Assembly (NCBI RefSeq): GCF_000069185.1
Contig: NC_010397.1
Span: forward strand, 3,472,001 to 3,536,000
DNA length: 64,000 nucleotides
From: Mycobacteroides abscessus ATCC 19977
GTDB lineage: Bacteria; Actinomycetota; Actinomycetes; Mycobacteriales; Mycobacteriaceae
Direction of reading: 5' to 3'
In this document: positions 54,414 through 63,426 of the stretch, piece after piece
Layout: every line of letters starts with the position of its first letter
How positions within the stretch are numbered: position 1 is the first letter of the stretch
Notes under the pieces: model-generated
The model's input: the letters and a program-made list of their open reading frames with translations, nothing else
What the model was told of the DNA's origin: nothing
The model's database searches: none
Translations under genes and position numbers: made by a program

Positions 54414-55205
54414 ATGACGCCCACCGTGTCCTTGCGTGAAGATCGTCGACTCGCACTCGAATTGGCCGACGCGGCCGACGAAATCACCACGTCCCGGTTC
54501 GGCGCCCTTGACCTTCGGGTGGATACCAAACCGGATCTCACTCCGGTGACCGACGCCGACACCTCGGTAGAAACCGTCCTGCGCTCGTTGCTGCATCGAT
54601 CACGTCCGGCCGATTCGGTGCTGGGCGAGGAGTACGGCGGCGAGGCCACGTTCACGGGCCGGCAATGGGTCATCGATCCCATCGACGGCACCAAGAACTT
54701 CGCGCGCGGCGTCCCCATCTGGGCCACCCTCATCGCATTGCTCCAAGACGGCGTTCCCGTCGTCGGCGTTGTCAGCGCCCCGGCACTGTCTCGCCGGTGG
54801 TGGGCAGCCGAAGGCCTCGGCGCACATAGCCGCGTGGGATCCGAAGAGGAACGATCGATACATGTTTCCGCGGTCGATCAGCTGTCGTCGGCAAGTCTGT
54901 CGTTCTCCAGCCTGTCCGGCTGGGCGGACCGCGGGAAGCGCGACCGGTTCATCGATCTGACCGACGAGATCTGGCGCGTTCGCGGGTTCGGTGACTTCTT
55001 CTCCTACTGCTTGGTGGCAGAGGGGGCGGTCGATATCGCCGCAGAGCCCGAGGTCTCGCTGTGGGATCTGGCCCCGCTGGACATCCTCGTGCGCGAAGCG
55101 GGCGGCCGGTTCACAAATCTGGCCGGCGAGCCCGGCCCCCACGGCGGCAGTGCGGTGGCAACCAATGGGTTGCTGCACGAGGAGGTGCTCAAGGCCCTGT
55201 CCTAG
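54414..55205 (+). CDS. hisN: Histidinol-phosphatase HisN
   Basis: A 263-aa inositol-monophosphatase-fold enzyme matching M. tuberculosis HisN (Rv3137), which removes phosphate from histidinol phosphate in histidine biosynthesis. Metal ligands: [33 protein letters not shown] and [17 protein letters not shown]. Upstream of the fadE24-fadE23 pair, as in M. tuberculosis where the neighbours are also Rv3137 and Rv3139-Rv3140. Confidence 0.93.
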   Translation: MTPTVSLREDRRLALELADAADEITTSRFGALDLRVDTKPDLTPVTDADTSVETVLRSLLHRSRPADSVLGEEYGGEATFTGRQWVIDPIDGTKNFARGVPIWATLIALLQDGVPVVGVVSAPALSRRWWAAEGLGAHSRVGSEEERSIHVSAVDQLSSASLSFSSLSGWADRGKRDRFIDLTDEIWRVRGFGDFFSYCLVAEGAVDIAAEPEVSLWDLAPLDILVREAGGRFTNLAGEPGPHGGSAVATNGLLHEEVLKALS

Positions 55206-55275
55206 CCGACTTCTCCCGCGTTACCCGCGAGCAGACGGATCAGCGGGTGTGACATGCGCCTCGTTTCCTGAGGAT

Positions 55276-55315
55276 CTTACCGCTTAGTAAGATACGGTTC
55301 TTACTTCGGAGTAAG
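55276..55315 (+). promoter_or_regulatory. Twin operators CTTAC-N6-GTAAG before fadE24
   Basis: CTTACCGCTTAGTAAG (55276-55291) and CTTACTTCGGAGTAAG (55300-55315) share perfect outer arms CTTAC/GTAAG and differ only in the six-base centre; the second is symmetric to its core. Centres are 24 bases apart, just over two helical turns. They lie 55-94 bases before the fadE24 ATG. The layout fits cooperative binding by a TetR-type lipid regulator. Confidence 0.7.
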
Positions 55316-55369
55316 GTAACGACCAGATACTCCGGCAGAACCCCTTTGACCCCAGAAACGGCTGGTGAC

Positions 55370-56782
55370 ATGACCAACACGTTGACCCCGCGCGACGAGA
55401 AAAAGGCCGCCAAGAGCAAGAGCCTGGCGAAGCACGAGACCGGCGTCGGCCTCCAGAAGCACAAGCGTGGCGCGATCGACATCCTCATCGCGGTGCTGAC
55501 CCCGATCGCGGGCTCTGAGCTGCTGGACAAGTACAACCTGCGCGGAGCCTTCAATAAGGGCATCTTCGAGAGCACGAAGGGCCTGTTCACCACCCTCGGC
55601 GTTGCCAACCGCACCTTCAAGAAGGTGACCGGCAGCAAGGGCGGACCCAAGCGCCTCGACAAGGCGAACGCCGACTACTTCGACCTCAACCCCGAGGACG
55701 AGCAGAAGATGATCGCCGACACGGTGAAGGAATTCGCCGTCGAGGTCATCCGCCCGGCCGCCTACGAGTCGGACAAGAACAAGACCTACCCCGCCGACCT
55801 GCTGGGTAAGGTCGCCGAGCTGGGCGTCACCGCCATCAACATCCCCGAGGATTTCGACGGCATCGCCTCGCAGCGCTCCACCGTCACCAACTCACTTGTC
55901 GCCGAGGCGCTTTCGTACGGTGACATGGGCCTGGCCCTGCCGATCCTGGCTCCCTCGGGTGTGGCCAGCGCGCTGACCAACTGGGGCAGTGCCGACCAGC
56001 AGGCCACCTACCTCAAGGAGTTCGCGGGCGAGAACGTGCCGCAGGCCTCGGTCGTGATCGCCGAGCCGCAGGCCCTCTTCGATCCGTTCAGCCTCAAGAC
56101 CACGGCCACCCGCACCCCCAGCGGATTCCGCCTCAACGGCACCAAGTCGCTGGTCCCGGCCGCCGCGCAGGCCGAGCTGTTCATTGTGGCCGCCAACTAC
56201 AACGGCCGCCCGACGCTGTTCATCGTCGAGTCCGGCACCGAGGGCATCACCGTCGAGGAGGACCCGAGCATGGGCATCCGCGGCGCGGCACTGGGCCGGT
56301 TGAACCTCAACAATGTCGCGGTTCCCGCCGCCAACATCCTCGGCGAAGAAGAAGGCAGCGACACGGCGCTCGCTAACTACTCCGAAGCCGTTGCCCTCGC
56401 CCGGCTGGGTTGGGCATCGCTCGCGGTCGGCACCGGCCAGGCCGTGCTCGACTACGTGATCCCCTACGTGAAGCAGCGTGAGGCGTTCGGTGAGCCCATC
56501 GCCCGCCGCCAGGCCGTTGCCTTCATGTGTGCCAACATCGCGATCGAGCTCGACGGCCTGCGCCTGGTCACCCTCCGCGGCGCCTCGCGCGCCGAGCAGG
56601 GCCTGCCCTTCGTCCGCGAGGCCGCACTGGCCCGCAAGCTGGCCACCGACAAGGGCATGCAGATCGGCCTGGACGGTGTGCAGCTGCTCGGCGGCCACGG
56701 CTTCACCAAGGAGCACCCGGTGGAGCGCTGGTACCGCAACCTGCGCGCCATCGGTGTCGCCGAAGGCGTCGTTGTCCTGTAG
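55370..56782 (+). CDS. fadE24: Acyl-CoA dehydrogenase FadE24
   Basis: A 470-aa acyl-CoA-dehydrogenase-like protein, positional and sequence counterpart of M. tuberculosis FadE24. It has a basic N-terminal stretch of about 110 residues (KKAAKSKSLAKHETG...) before the dehydrogenase fold (VKEFAVEVIRPAAYESDK, ALSYGDMGLALPILAP, GLDGVQLLGGHGFTKEHPVE). In M. tuberculosis fadE24 and fadE23 are reported to rise under isoniazid. The ATG at 55370 is chosen over a TTG at 55346. Probably a heteromeric dehydrogenase with FadE23. Confidence 0.9.
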   Translation: MTNTLTPRDEKKAAKSKSLAKHETGVGLQKHKRGAIDILIAVLTPIAGSELLDKYNLRGAFNKGIFESTKGLFTTLGVANRTFKKVTGSKGGPKRLDKANADYFDLNPEDEQKMIADTVKEFAVEVIRPAAYESDKNKTYPADLLGKVAELGVTAINIPEDFDGIASQRSTVTNSLVAEALSYGDMGLALPILAPSGVASALTNWGSADQQATYLKEFAGENVPQASVVIAEPQALFDPFSLKTTATRTPSGFRLNGTKSLVPAAAQAELFIVAANYNGRPTLFIVESGTEGITVEEDPSMGIRGAALGRLNLNNVAVPAANILGEEEGSDTALANYSEAVALARLGWASLAVGTGQAVLDYVIPYVKQREAFGEPIARRQAVAFMCANIAIELDGLRLVTLRGASRAEQGLPFVREAALARKLATDKGMQIGLDGVQLLGGHGFTKEHPVERWYRNLRAIGVAEGVVVL

Positions 56783-56824
56783 CCATCCACTCCCCGGTCT
56801 TATCTACTAAACGAAAGTCTTTCC

Positions 56825-58036
56825 ATGGCAATCAATTTGGAACTCCCCAAGAAGTTGCAGGCCATCGTCGAGAAGGGGCATCAGGGCGCTGCGGAGCTGG
56901 TGCGGCCCATCTCTCGCAAGTATGACCTGGCCGAGCACGCCTACCCCGTCGAACTGGAGACCCTGGAGACGCTATTCGCGGGCGTCACCGCGGCCGGCAC
57001 CTTCGCCTTCGCCGGCGCCGAGGCCTTCCGCGCCGAAGAGAACACCGCTAAGCAAAACGTCAACGGCGCCAACATGTCCGCGCTGCTCAATGCCCTCGAA
57101 ATGAGCTGGGGCGATGTCGGTCTGCTGCTGACGGTGCCCTACCAGGGCCTGGGCAACGCCGCCGTATCGAGCGTCACCAGCAAGGAAGACGGTGACCGCT
57201 TCGGCAAGATCTGGGCGGCCATGGCCATCACCGAGCCCGGCTTCGGCTCGGACTCGGCAGCCGTCTCGACCACCGCCAAGCTCGACGGTGACGAGTACGT
57301 CATCAACGGCGAAAAGATCTTCGTCACCGCCGGCTCCCGCGCCACCCACATCGTGGTCTGGGCGACGCTGGACAAGACCAAGGGCCGCCCCGCCATCAAG
57401 TCCTTCCTGGTGCCGCGTGAACACCCTGGCGTGACGATCGAGCGCCTCGAAGAGAAGCTGGGCATCAAGGCCTCGGACACCGCCGTCATCCGCTTCGACA
57501 ACGCCCGGATCCCCAAGGATTACATCCTGTCCGATCCGGAGATCAACACCGAAAAGGGTTTCGGCGGTGTGATGAGCACCTTCGACAACACCCGCCCGAT
57601 CGTGGCCGCCATGGCCGTGGGTGTCTCCCGGGCCTCGCTGGAGGAGCTGCGCAAGATCCTCGAGGACGCAGGCATCGAGATCTCCTATGACCGGCCGGCG
57701 CATGCGCAGCACGCGGCTGCTGCCGAGTTCCTGCGGATGGAGGCCGACTGGGAGTCGTCGTACCTGCTGACGCTGCGTAGCGCATGGCAGGCCGACAACA
57801 ACGTGCCCAACTCGATGGAGGCCTCGATGGCCAAGGCCAAAGCCGGCCGCGTCGGCAGCGACATCACCCTCAAGGCCGTCGAGATGGCCGGAACCACCGG
57901 CTATTCCGAGCGCACCCTGTTGGAGAAGTGGGGCCGCGACTCCAAGATCCTGGACATCTTCGAGGGCACCCAGCAGATTCAGCAGCTGGTGGTGGCGCGC
58001 CGCCTGCTGGGGCTGAGCTCCGCAGAACTCAAGTGA
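56825..58036 (+). CDS. fadE23: Acyl-CoA dehydrogenase FadE23
   Basis: A 403-aa acyl-CoA dehydrogenase, 42 bases downstream of fadE24. MAITEPGFGSDSAAVSTTAK is the FAD/substrate motif, GEKIFVTAGSRATHIVVWATL follows, and the C-terminal WGRDSKILDIFEGTQQIQQLVVARRLLG is the classical ending where the catalytic base of the family lies (IFEGTQQ). Partner of FadE24 in fatty-acid or cell-envelope-lipid oxidation. GAAAG precedes the ATG. Confidence 0.92.
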   Translation: MAINLELPKKLQAIVEKGHQGAAELVRPISRKYDLAEHAYPVELETLETLFAGVTAAGTFAFAGAEAFRAEENTAKQNVNGANMSALLNALEMSWGDVGLLLTVPYQGLGNAAVSSVTSKEDGDRFGKIWAAMAITEPGFGSDSAAVSTTAKLDGDEYVINGEKIFVTAGSRATHIVVWATLDKTKGRPAIKSFLVPREHPGVTIERLEEKLGIKASDTAVIRFDNARIPKDYILSDPEINTEKGFGGVMSTFDNTRPIVAAMAVGVSRASLEELRKILEDAGIEISYDRPAHAQHAAAAEFLRMEADWESSYLLTLRSAWQADNNVPNSMEASMAKAKAGRVGSDITLKAVEMAGTTGYSERTLLEKWGRDSKILDIFEGTQQIQQLVVARRLLGLSSAELK

Positions 58037-58055
58037 CGCACTGATCAAGATCCAT

Positions 58056-58098
58056 TGCGGCCCTTCCGGGGAACTCTCCGGAGGGGCCGCACCCTTTT
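58056..58098 (+). terminator. Intrinsic terminator after fadE23
   Basis: A 14-bp stem (58056-58069 with 58078-58091, one U-G wobble in the RNA) with an eight-base loop followed by CCCTTTT. A textbook terminator 20 bases after the fadE23 stop. Confidence 0.85.
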
Positions 58099-58182
58099 CG
58101 TCGAGCCCATTGAGCACGAAGCAACAAATACAGCTAAGCTGCCGTTTCGATCGATGCAGCGCATCACTTCAAGGGAGGACAT

Positions 58183-58692
58183 ATGTGGGTTCGGTCCGGT
58201 CTGCTCACTCGGCTTGTGCTGGCGAGCTGTGCCCTCGTTCCGCTCGGAGCCGGCGTTCCGGTTGCCAATGCGGATGAGTCGACCTGTGCCGCCATTGATC
58301 AGATGTCGAAGGTGGTGGACGACCCGGCCAACAACGGCCCGGTTGTCACCGAGGCCCTGATGTATCTACGTGCCGATAATCCCGCCTACTCGGGCCTGGA
58401 CCGTCAGGTCGAGGTCATCAGCGAGGCACGAGACATGTGGGGACGCAACAACGACGCCGTGCGAGCCAATCTGGACGGTGTCACCGAGCCGGGCGCGCGC
58501 CAGCAGCTCACCGCCTACGCCGACGGCCTCAGCGGCGCCTACGACCTGGCGGGAGCGTGGCTGGCGGCCACCCCCGAGGTGCGCTCCTCCCCCGAGATCA
58601 TCGATCGCGGGGGCGCGGTCGGCGGCCTATTGTTCGACGGTACCAACAACTTCCACGTGCTGGCGAACATCTGCAACGGAGGCCGGCGCTAG
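58183..58692 (+). CDS. Secreted hypothetical protein
   Basis: A 169-aa exported protein. Signal peptide LLTRLVLASCALVPLGAGVPVANA, then a helical mature domain with two cysteines (DESTCAAID near the start and ANICNGG at the end) that probably bridge. GGGAGGAC precedes the ATG. Family unknown. The PPOX gene follows after two bases. Confidence 0.78.
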   Translation: MWVRSGLLTRLVLASCALVPLGAGVPVANADESTCAAIDQMSKVVDDPANNGPVVTEALMYLRADNPAYSGLDRQVEVISEARDMWGRNNDAVRANLDGVTEPGARQQLTAYADGLSGAYDLAGAWLAATPEVRSSPEIIDRGGAVGGLLFDGTNNFHVLANICNGGRR

Positions 58693-58694
58693 GC

Positions 58695-59114
58695 GTGCGC
58701 CTGGAACCCGCCGACGCACGCGACCGCTTCCGGGCGGCGGCGGTGGCACGGTTGGCGACGGTCAACAAATCCGGTGCACCGCACCTGGTTCCGGTTACCT
58801 TTGCCGTCGACGGCGACGTGATCTGCTGGGCAGTAGATCACAAGCCCAAGTCACGCAATGACTTACAGCGTGTGCGAAACATCGCCGCGAATCCCGCGGT
58901 GAGCTTTCTGGCAGATCATTACGACGAAGAGTGGACCACATTGTGGTGGGTCCGCGCCGACGGCTTCGCACACATTCTCGACACTCCCGATCCGAGATGG
59001 ATCGCGTTGCTGGCCAACAAATACCGTCAGTATCGCCAGGCTCCGCCGTCCGGCCCCATGGTGTTAACCCGCGTCGCCCGCTGGAGCGGGTGGGCGGCAG
59101 CTACTGGGGCCTGA
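58695..59114 (+). CDS. PPOX-class F420-dependent protein (Rv0121c-like)
   Basis: A 139-aa split-barrel flavin/deazaflavin-binding protein: RFRAAAVARLATVNKSGAPH, VPVTFAVDGDVICWAVDHKP, RVRNIAANPAVSFLADHYDE and WVRADGFAHI. This is the pattern of the mycobacterial Rv0121c-type PPOX subfamily, likely to bind F420 and reduce a small substrate. GTG start with GGAGG 11 bases upstream. Its end overlaps the convergent ligase fusion by 14 bases. Confidence 0.82.
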   Translation: MRLEPADARDRFRAAAVARLATVNKSGAPHLVPVTFAVDGDVICWAVDHKPKSRNDLQRVRNIAANPAVSFLADHYDEEWTTLWWVRADGFAHILDTPDPRWIALLANKYRQYRQAPPSGPMVLTRVARWSGWAAATGA

Positions 59115-61173
59115 CCCCGTCACGCTCGCAGTCCGCGAGCAGCAACCGCTTGATGACCTTGCCGGTAGAGGTGCGCGGCAGTGCTTCGACGAAATACACG
59201 TCACGCGGCACATGGAACTTGCTGAGTCGGTTTTTGATGAAGGCGCGCACCATGTCTCCGTCGAGACCCGCGTCCTTGTTCAGCACGACGAATGCAGAGA
59301 GCCGCTGACCGAAACTATCGTCGGAGGTCCCAACAACCGCGACGTCGGATACCTGCGGCAGGAAGGCCAACGCGTCTTCCACCGGCCTGGGAAACACGTT
59401 TTCGCCACCGGAGATGATCATCTCGTCGTCGCGGCCGTCGATGTACAGACGTCCGTCGGCATCCAGATGGCCCAGGTCGCCGGTATCGAGCAGACCATTT
59501 ACCGACGCCGGTGACGGGTCCGCCACGTACCCCTCGAACAACATCTCGTTACCCACGAAGATCCGGCCCGTGACACCACGCGGCACCGGGCGCCGATCGG
59601 CGTCGAGAATCGCGATGGTGGTACCCAGCGGCGGACGGCCCACGGTGGTGGGTGCTATCGCAAGGTCTTCCGGATCGGCGATGGTGGCCCAGGAAACCTC
59701 GGTGGATCCGTAGAAGTTATAGAGCACCTCCCCAAATGCCTCGGTAAACCGTTGTACCAGTGAGGCGTTCAGCGGTGAACCACTGCACGCGACCAGCCGC
59801 AGGCTCGAAGTGTCGTACTTCTGCCGTACCTTGGCGGGCAGGTCGACGATGCGCTGCAACATGACGGGCACGGCGATCATCGTGGTCACCTTGCGCGTGG
59901 CGATGGCACGCAGGCACTCCTCTGGGTCGAACTTCTCCTGCAGTATCACCGTGGCTCGCAGGGGTGTGCTGATCTGGAGGCAGCCCAGCCCCCAGGCATG
60001 GAAGATGGGGGCCGAGATGAGCATGGTCTCGTTCATCTTCATCGGCATCCGCGAAAGCATCGCCGCGATCACGGCGAACCCGCGCGGCGTGGGCCGCAAC
60101 GCGCCTTTGGGCGTCCCAGAGGTTCCAGACGTTTGCACCACCTGATGGCCGGGGCGGGTGGGTGGCAACACTCCGGGCTTGTCGGCTACCACGAAGTCAT
60201 CCAGCCCCCGGCGCCCATTGATGGCACTGCGCCGACCGGTGCTGACGAGTTCGACCTCCCACGGCACATACCTGACGAGCTCGTCGAGGTCGTCGTCGAC
60301 GAATACCTTGGTAAGACCGTTGCGGGCTACAGCAATCTGAATCTGAGTTGCTGCGAGTGCGTTGTTGAGCAGCATCACGTCCACACCGAGCATGCCGAAG
60401 GCAATCAGACACTCGACCATGGCAATGTTGTTGCGGGCCAGCAGGCCGATTTTCGACGTCTCAGTGATGCCGGCGCGCATCAAACCGGTGGCCAGCCCCT
60501 CGGCGCGACGATCAAGTTGCTCGAAGGTCAGTTGCCCGGCATCGTCGGCAATCGCGAGTTGCTTGGGGGCACGCGCCGCCGCAGCCGCATAACCACCCTG
60601 CAGGGTGAATCCCCACCTCGCCAGTGAACTCAACTGGCGAAGTCCGCGGTCGGGGCGCGGGATGCGCACCACACCCACGCTCACCATCAGCTTGGCGATG
60701 CTGACTTGAAGATTTCCGTTGTCACCCGAGTTGGACACGGTGGAAGTAGGCGCGCCGGACAGGTAGTCATCGATTCTGTCCAGCCCATCCATCAACCATT
60801 GGTTGACGGCCGCACTCGGCTTCTTGATTCCCGCGGGCAGAACCGATGCCGCCCGCAACACCGTGATTCGGACGCGGGTCTGCGCGGACCGCTCCTCGAA
60901 CAAACGCACGGAGATCAGTCCGTCGTTGTCGACGCCCTCGATCGCGAGGCTCTCCTTGGTGTTGCTGAGAATCAGCCGAACACGCGCCTTGACTTTGGCC
61001 GACAACACCACATATTCGGGGTCGGGCCCGGCCTCGGTGCTCTCGATCAGAGTCTCGCAGGAACCGACGCCGGTAAAAAACATCGGGTACATGTCAGGTG
61101 AGCTGATCAGCTCCCACACCAACCCGCGTGGGTGCCTGAGCAACTTGTCGCAACTAATTACATCAGCGACCAT
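59101..61173 (-). CDS. SRPBCC domain fused to an acyl-CoA synthetase (FadD-like)
   Basis: A 690-aa two-domain protein. Residues about 1-145 form a START/SRPBCC-type lipid-binding fold (WELISSPDMYPMFFTGVGSC ... WLMDGLDRIDDYL). Residues about 175-690 form a complete AMP-forming ligase: VQTSGTSGTPKGALRPTPRG, LYNFYGSTEVSWATIADPED, LLDTGDLGHLDADGRLYIDG and PRTSTGKVIKRLL. The first domain may hold or deliver a hydrophobic acid to the ligase. The start is ATG with AGGA upstream. No frameshift or stop separates the domains, so it is a genuine fusion. Confidence 0.88.
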   Translation of the reverse strand: MVADVISCDKLLRHPRGLVWELISSPDMYPMFFTGVGSCETLIESTEAGPDPEYVVLSAKVKARVRLILSNTKESLAIEGVDNDGLISVRLFEERSAQTRVRITVLRAASVLPAGIKKPSAAVNQWLMDGLDRIDDYLSGAPTSTVSNSGDNGNLQVSIAKLMVSVGVVRIPRPDRGLRQLSSLARWGFTLQGGYAAAAARAPKQLAIADDAGQLTFEQLDRRAEGLATGLMRAGITETSKIGLLARNNIAMVECLIAFGMLGVDVMLLNNALAATQIQIAVARNGLTKVFVDDDLDELVRYVPWEVELVSTGRRSAINGRRGLDDFVVADKPGVLPPTRPGHQVVQTSGTSGTPKGALRPTPRGFAVIAAMLSRMPMKMNETMLISAPIFHAWGLGCLQISTPLRATVILQEKFDPEECLRAIATRKVTTMIAVPVMLQRIVDLPAKVRQKYDTSSLRLVACSGSPLNASLVQRFTEAFGEVLYNFYGSTEVSWATIADPEDLAIAPTTVGRPPLGTTIAILDADRRPVPRGVTGRIFVGNEMLFEGYVADPSPASVNGLLDTGDLGHLDADGRLYIDGRDDEMIISGGENVFPRPVEDALAFLPQVSDVAVVGTSDDSFGQRLSAFVVLNKDAGLDGDMVRAFIKNRLSKFHVPRDVYFVEALPRTSTGKVIKRLLLADCERDGVRPQ

Positions 61174-61517
61174 AATGGTAGTCCTACCTGGGGTTTTCGG
61201 TCATGCACCGCGCGAGCGTACCCGATGACACGGATCACTGCCCAGGATCTAATGTGGCTCTTGTCACTGGCGTGATCAGATAGCCGAGAACAGCCCGGAC
61301 GAGTTGCCCGCAACCTTGACAGGGCACCGCTGAGTGGCAAATCTTCCGCCGCCGGGCACAGCTACCGAGCCATGTCACCGAGACAGGATCTCGGCGTGTG
61401 ATGAAACCGACCACCGCGGGCACGAGTGGCGCCACGGCAAACGGGATCCCCGCCTATTAGCTTTGCGCCCAGGATAATTGGGGCAATCGGAACGGTGGGG
61501 AGCCCACCGGTTGATCC
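61174..61517. other. Intergenic region with short hairpins
   Basis: 344 bases between the fusion ligase start and the lipoprotein stop, both on the minus strand. It must hold the ligase promoter. CCGAGA-N6-CTCGG-type symmetry occurs near 61377-61395, and CGGTGGG-GAG-CCCACCG at 61494-61510 is a 7-bp hairpin just past the lipoprotein stop, possibly a weak terminator (no T-run). No gene is supported. Confidence 0.4.
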
Positions 61518-61796
61518 CTAGATGTGAGGGGCTTCGCGAATCTTGCTGTTGTCGTTCCCCAGCGTCTTGCAGTACATCGTGACCGCAGTCCTGGTCGCCG
61601 AGATCTCCAGGTTCGACGCGTCGCGCCCGCGCTCGTCCTTGACCATCTTGCTCACCGCATCGTTCTGCTTCTGTTCCTCGGCGGCGATAAAGTCCTTGCA
61701 CTTGGTGTCGCCGCCCAGATTGACGACACCCGAGCAGCCCGCCAGCAGCGCGACTGCCGCGAAACCTGTTCCAGCCAACACCTTCAGAGCGGTCAT
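61518..61796 (-). CDS. Small lipoprotein (HdeA-like pattern)
   Basis: A 92-aa lipoprotein. Lipobox ALLAGC at about 16-21, then a mature part of about 70 residues, charged, with two further cysteines (TKCKDFIAAEEQKQ and AVTMYCKTLG). The spacing C-x-DF...Q...V...YC resembles small periplasmic acid-stress chaperones of the HdeA type, which carry one disulfide. That link is by eye and weak. It is divergent from the Clp N-domain gene. Confidence 0.65.
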   Translation of the reverse strand: MTALKVLAGTGFAAVALLAGCSGVVNLGGDTKCKDFIAAEEQKQNDAVSKMVKDERGRDASNLEISATRTAVTMYCKTLGNDNSKIREAPHI

Positions 61797-61865
61797 GCCG
61801 TGACAGTAGCTCATCGCCGCATCCGCTCGGGCAAGATGTACGTCGAGGCGGCGATAGGGAGGGTC

Positions 61866-62312
61866 ATGTTCCATCTGTTCAACGAGCGCTCTCGGCAGGT
61901 CATCGTGATCGCACAGGAAGAAGCGCGCGAACGGCAGCACAACTACCTCGGAGCAGAGCACCTCCTGTTGGGTCTGGTGGGCGAAGGGACCGGGCTCGGC
62001 GCCCGTCTGCTTGCCACCGCGGGCGTCCGGTTCGAAAACGGGGCACGGGTGATTCAGCAACTCGTCCCGCTGGGCCAGGAACCACCCGCAGAGAAGATGT
62101 CGTTCACGCCAGGCGCGCAACGCACACTTGAACTGGCCGTGACCGCCTCGGAGAGCAGGCGGCACACGGAGATCTGCACCGGGCACCTACTTCTGGGCCT
62201 CGTCGACGCCGCGGATCCCACCATCATCCAGATATGGGAGCGGCTCAGCGTCGATGTTCTCGACCTGTGGGACAACGTCCGGGCACACCTGGACGAGAAC
62301 CTCGGCGACTAG
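61866..62312 (+). CDS. Stand-alone Clp N-terminal domain protein
   Basis: A 148-aa protein made only of a ClpC-type N-domain with its two repeats: MFHLFNERSRQVIVIAQEEA with LGAEHLLLGLVGEG, and AQRTLELAVTASESRRHTEI with TGHLLLGLVDA. No AAA+ modules follow, so it is not an unfoldase; such proteins (as ClpC2 in M. tuberculosis) can act as adaptors or as sponges for compounds that bind ClpC1. GGGAGGG precedes the ATG at close distance. Confidence 0.85.
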   Translation: MFHLFNERSRQVIVIAQEEARERQHNYLGAEHLLLGLVGEGTGLGARLLATAGVRFENGARVIQQLVPLGQEPPAEKMSFTPGAQRTLELAVTASESRRHTEICTGHLLLGLVDAADPTIIQIWERLSVDVLDLWDNVRAHLDENLGD

Positions 62313-63157
62313 GTGCGCACAGGTCGCGACTGCGCGATGCTTCGTTCGCCGGCGCTCGCGGCCCGTCGCAGCGCCCCGTATTCACCGATATACCCAGCCA
62401 CACTGCCCACCGCGGGCAGCATGCCCAGGTACCGGAAGATCGGCTTGGGTTGTGGGCGTTTTTCCAGCTCGTCGCCGATCGCCCGCAGAATGCCCGCGAG
62501 GTGCCACAGCGTGCGGGCCAGTGCGAACGGCGACCAATTGCGCGGCGTCTCCGGGGCCTGATCGTCGGCGCCCACCAGCGCCTCATCGCCGAGCGTGCGA
62601 TTGCACAACACCTTCGCCAACAGGCGGACCTGCTCGCGATGATCGTTGATTCCTAGCTCACGGGCGATGGCGACCAGCACGATGGCCTGGTTGGAGAAAC
62701 CGAGGAGGTCCTGCACCGGCAGCCGCGCCGCGAGCGCGCCGAAAATCCCTGGGAAGGCTACGAATACAGTGTTGACCGCACCGACGCGCTGCACCCACCA
62801 ATGAGTCTTCCCCCGGGTGTCCAGCTTGTCCCACGCCTTTGTGCCCGGAGTGGTAGCGGTATTCAGCGCGCAGGCCAGAGCGTCCAGCGCCTTGTCGACA
62901 ACACCTTCTCCGGCGCCCAGTTCGTAGGTGCGTTCCTTGAGGCCGAATGGGTCGGACTGCGCCAGCACCGTAAGCACAGGGTTGATCACCCGGACTGCCC
63001 GGCTCAGGGCGTCGGCGATATCGGCGTCGGACAGCACGGCAGTAGGCAGCGAGATGAGACCCATGAACAAATCATCGCCCAGCCGCCGGCAGAGCGCGAG
63101 GGCACGCACGGTGCACACCGATCCGGCGGACTTCACGCGCTCCACTGTCGACTTCAC
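62309..63157 (-). CDS. Conserved hypothetical protein
   Basis: About 282 aa from GTG 63157, chosen because the frame before it looks non-coding; a later GTG or ATG is possible. It is mostly helical with hydrophobic patches (VNTVFVAFPGIFGALAARLP, NQAIVLVAIARELGI) but no clear signal peptide. The LLGFSNQAIVLVAIARELGI segment recalls EcsC-like proteins; I would not assign it. Its stop overlaps the Clp N-domain gene end by four bases. Confidence 0.6.
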   Translation of the reverse strand: MKSTVERVKSAGSVCTVRALALCRRLGDDLFMGLISLPTAVLSDADIADALSRAVRVINPVLTVLAQSDPFGLKERTYELGAGEGVVDKALDALACALNTATTPGTKAWDKLDTRGKTHWWVQRVGAVNTVFVAFPGIFGALAARLPVQDLLGFSNQAIVLVAIARELGINDHREQVRLLAKVLCNRTLGDEALVGADDQAPETPRNWSPFALARTLWHLAGILRAIGDELEKRPQPKPIFRYLGMLPAVGSVAGYIGEYGALRRAASAGERSIAQSRPVRT

Positions 63158-63426
63158 AACCCGCCCCCGACTCGCGGCCAAACTCCGTGAAGGGCCGCAA
63201 CCGGGCATCGGCTGGCGCCTTTGCTTCCACATTCGTGAACACGGCGTTCGGAAATGCGGCCAGGCGTGGCCCGTGGTCACGACGAGGAGGGATTCCGCAC
63301 CAGAAGATCCACCAAAACACCACGAAGAGAGGCTGATTCGACGTACCGTTTGCCCAGCACAACAAGAAAAAAGGATGGGCAATGAAGCTCACGGTTTCGA
63401 TCCAACAGAGTTGCGAGGGCTGACCG

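Noticed and set aside
56972..58117. A 381-codon minus-strand frame opposite fadE23
   Set aside because: Gly/Gln/His-rich shadow of a strongly conserved acyl-CoA dehydrogenase.
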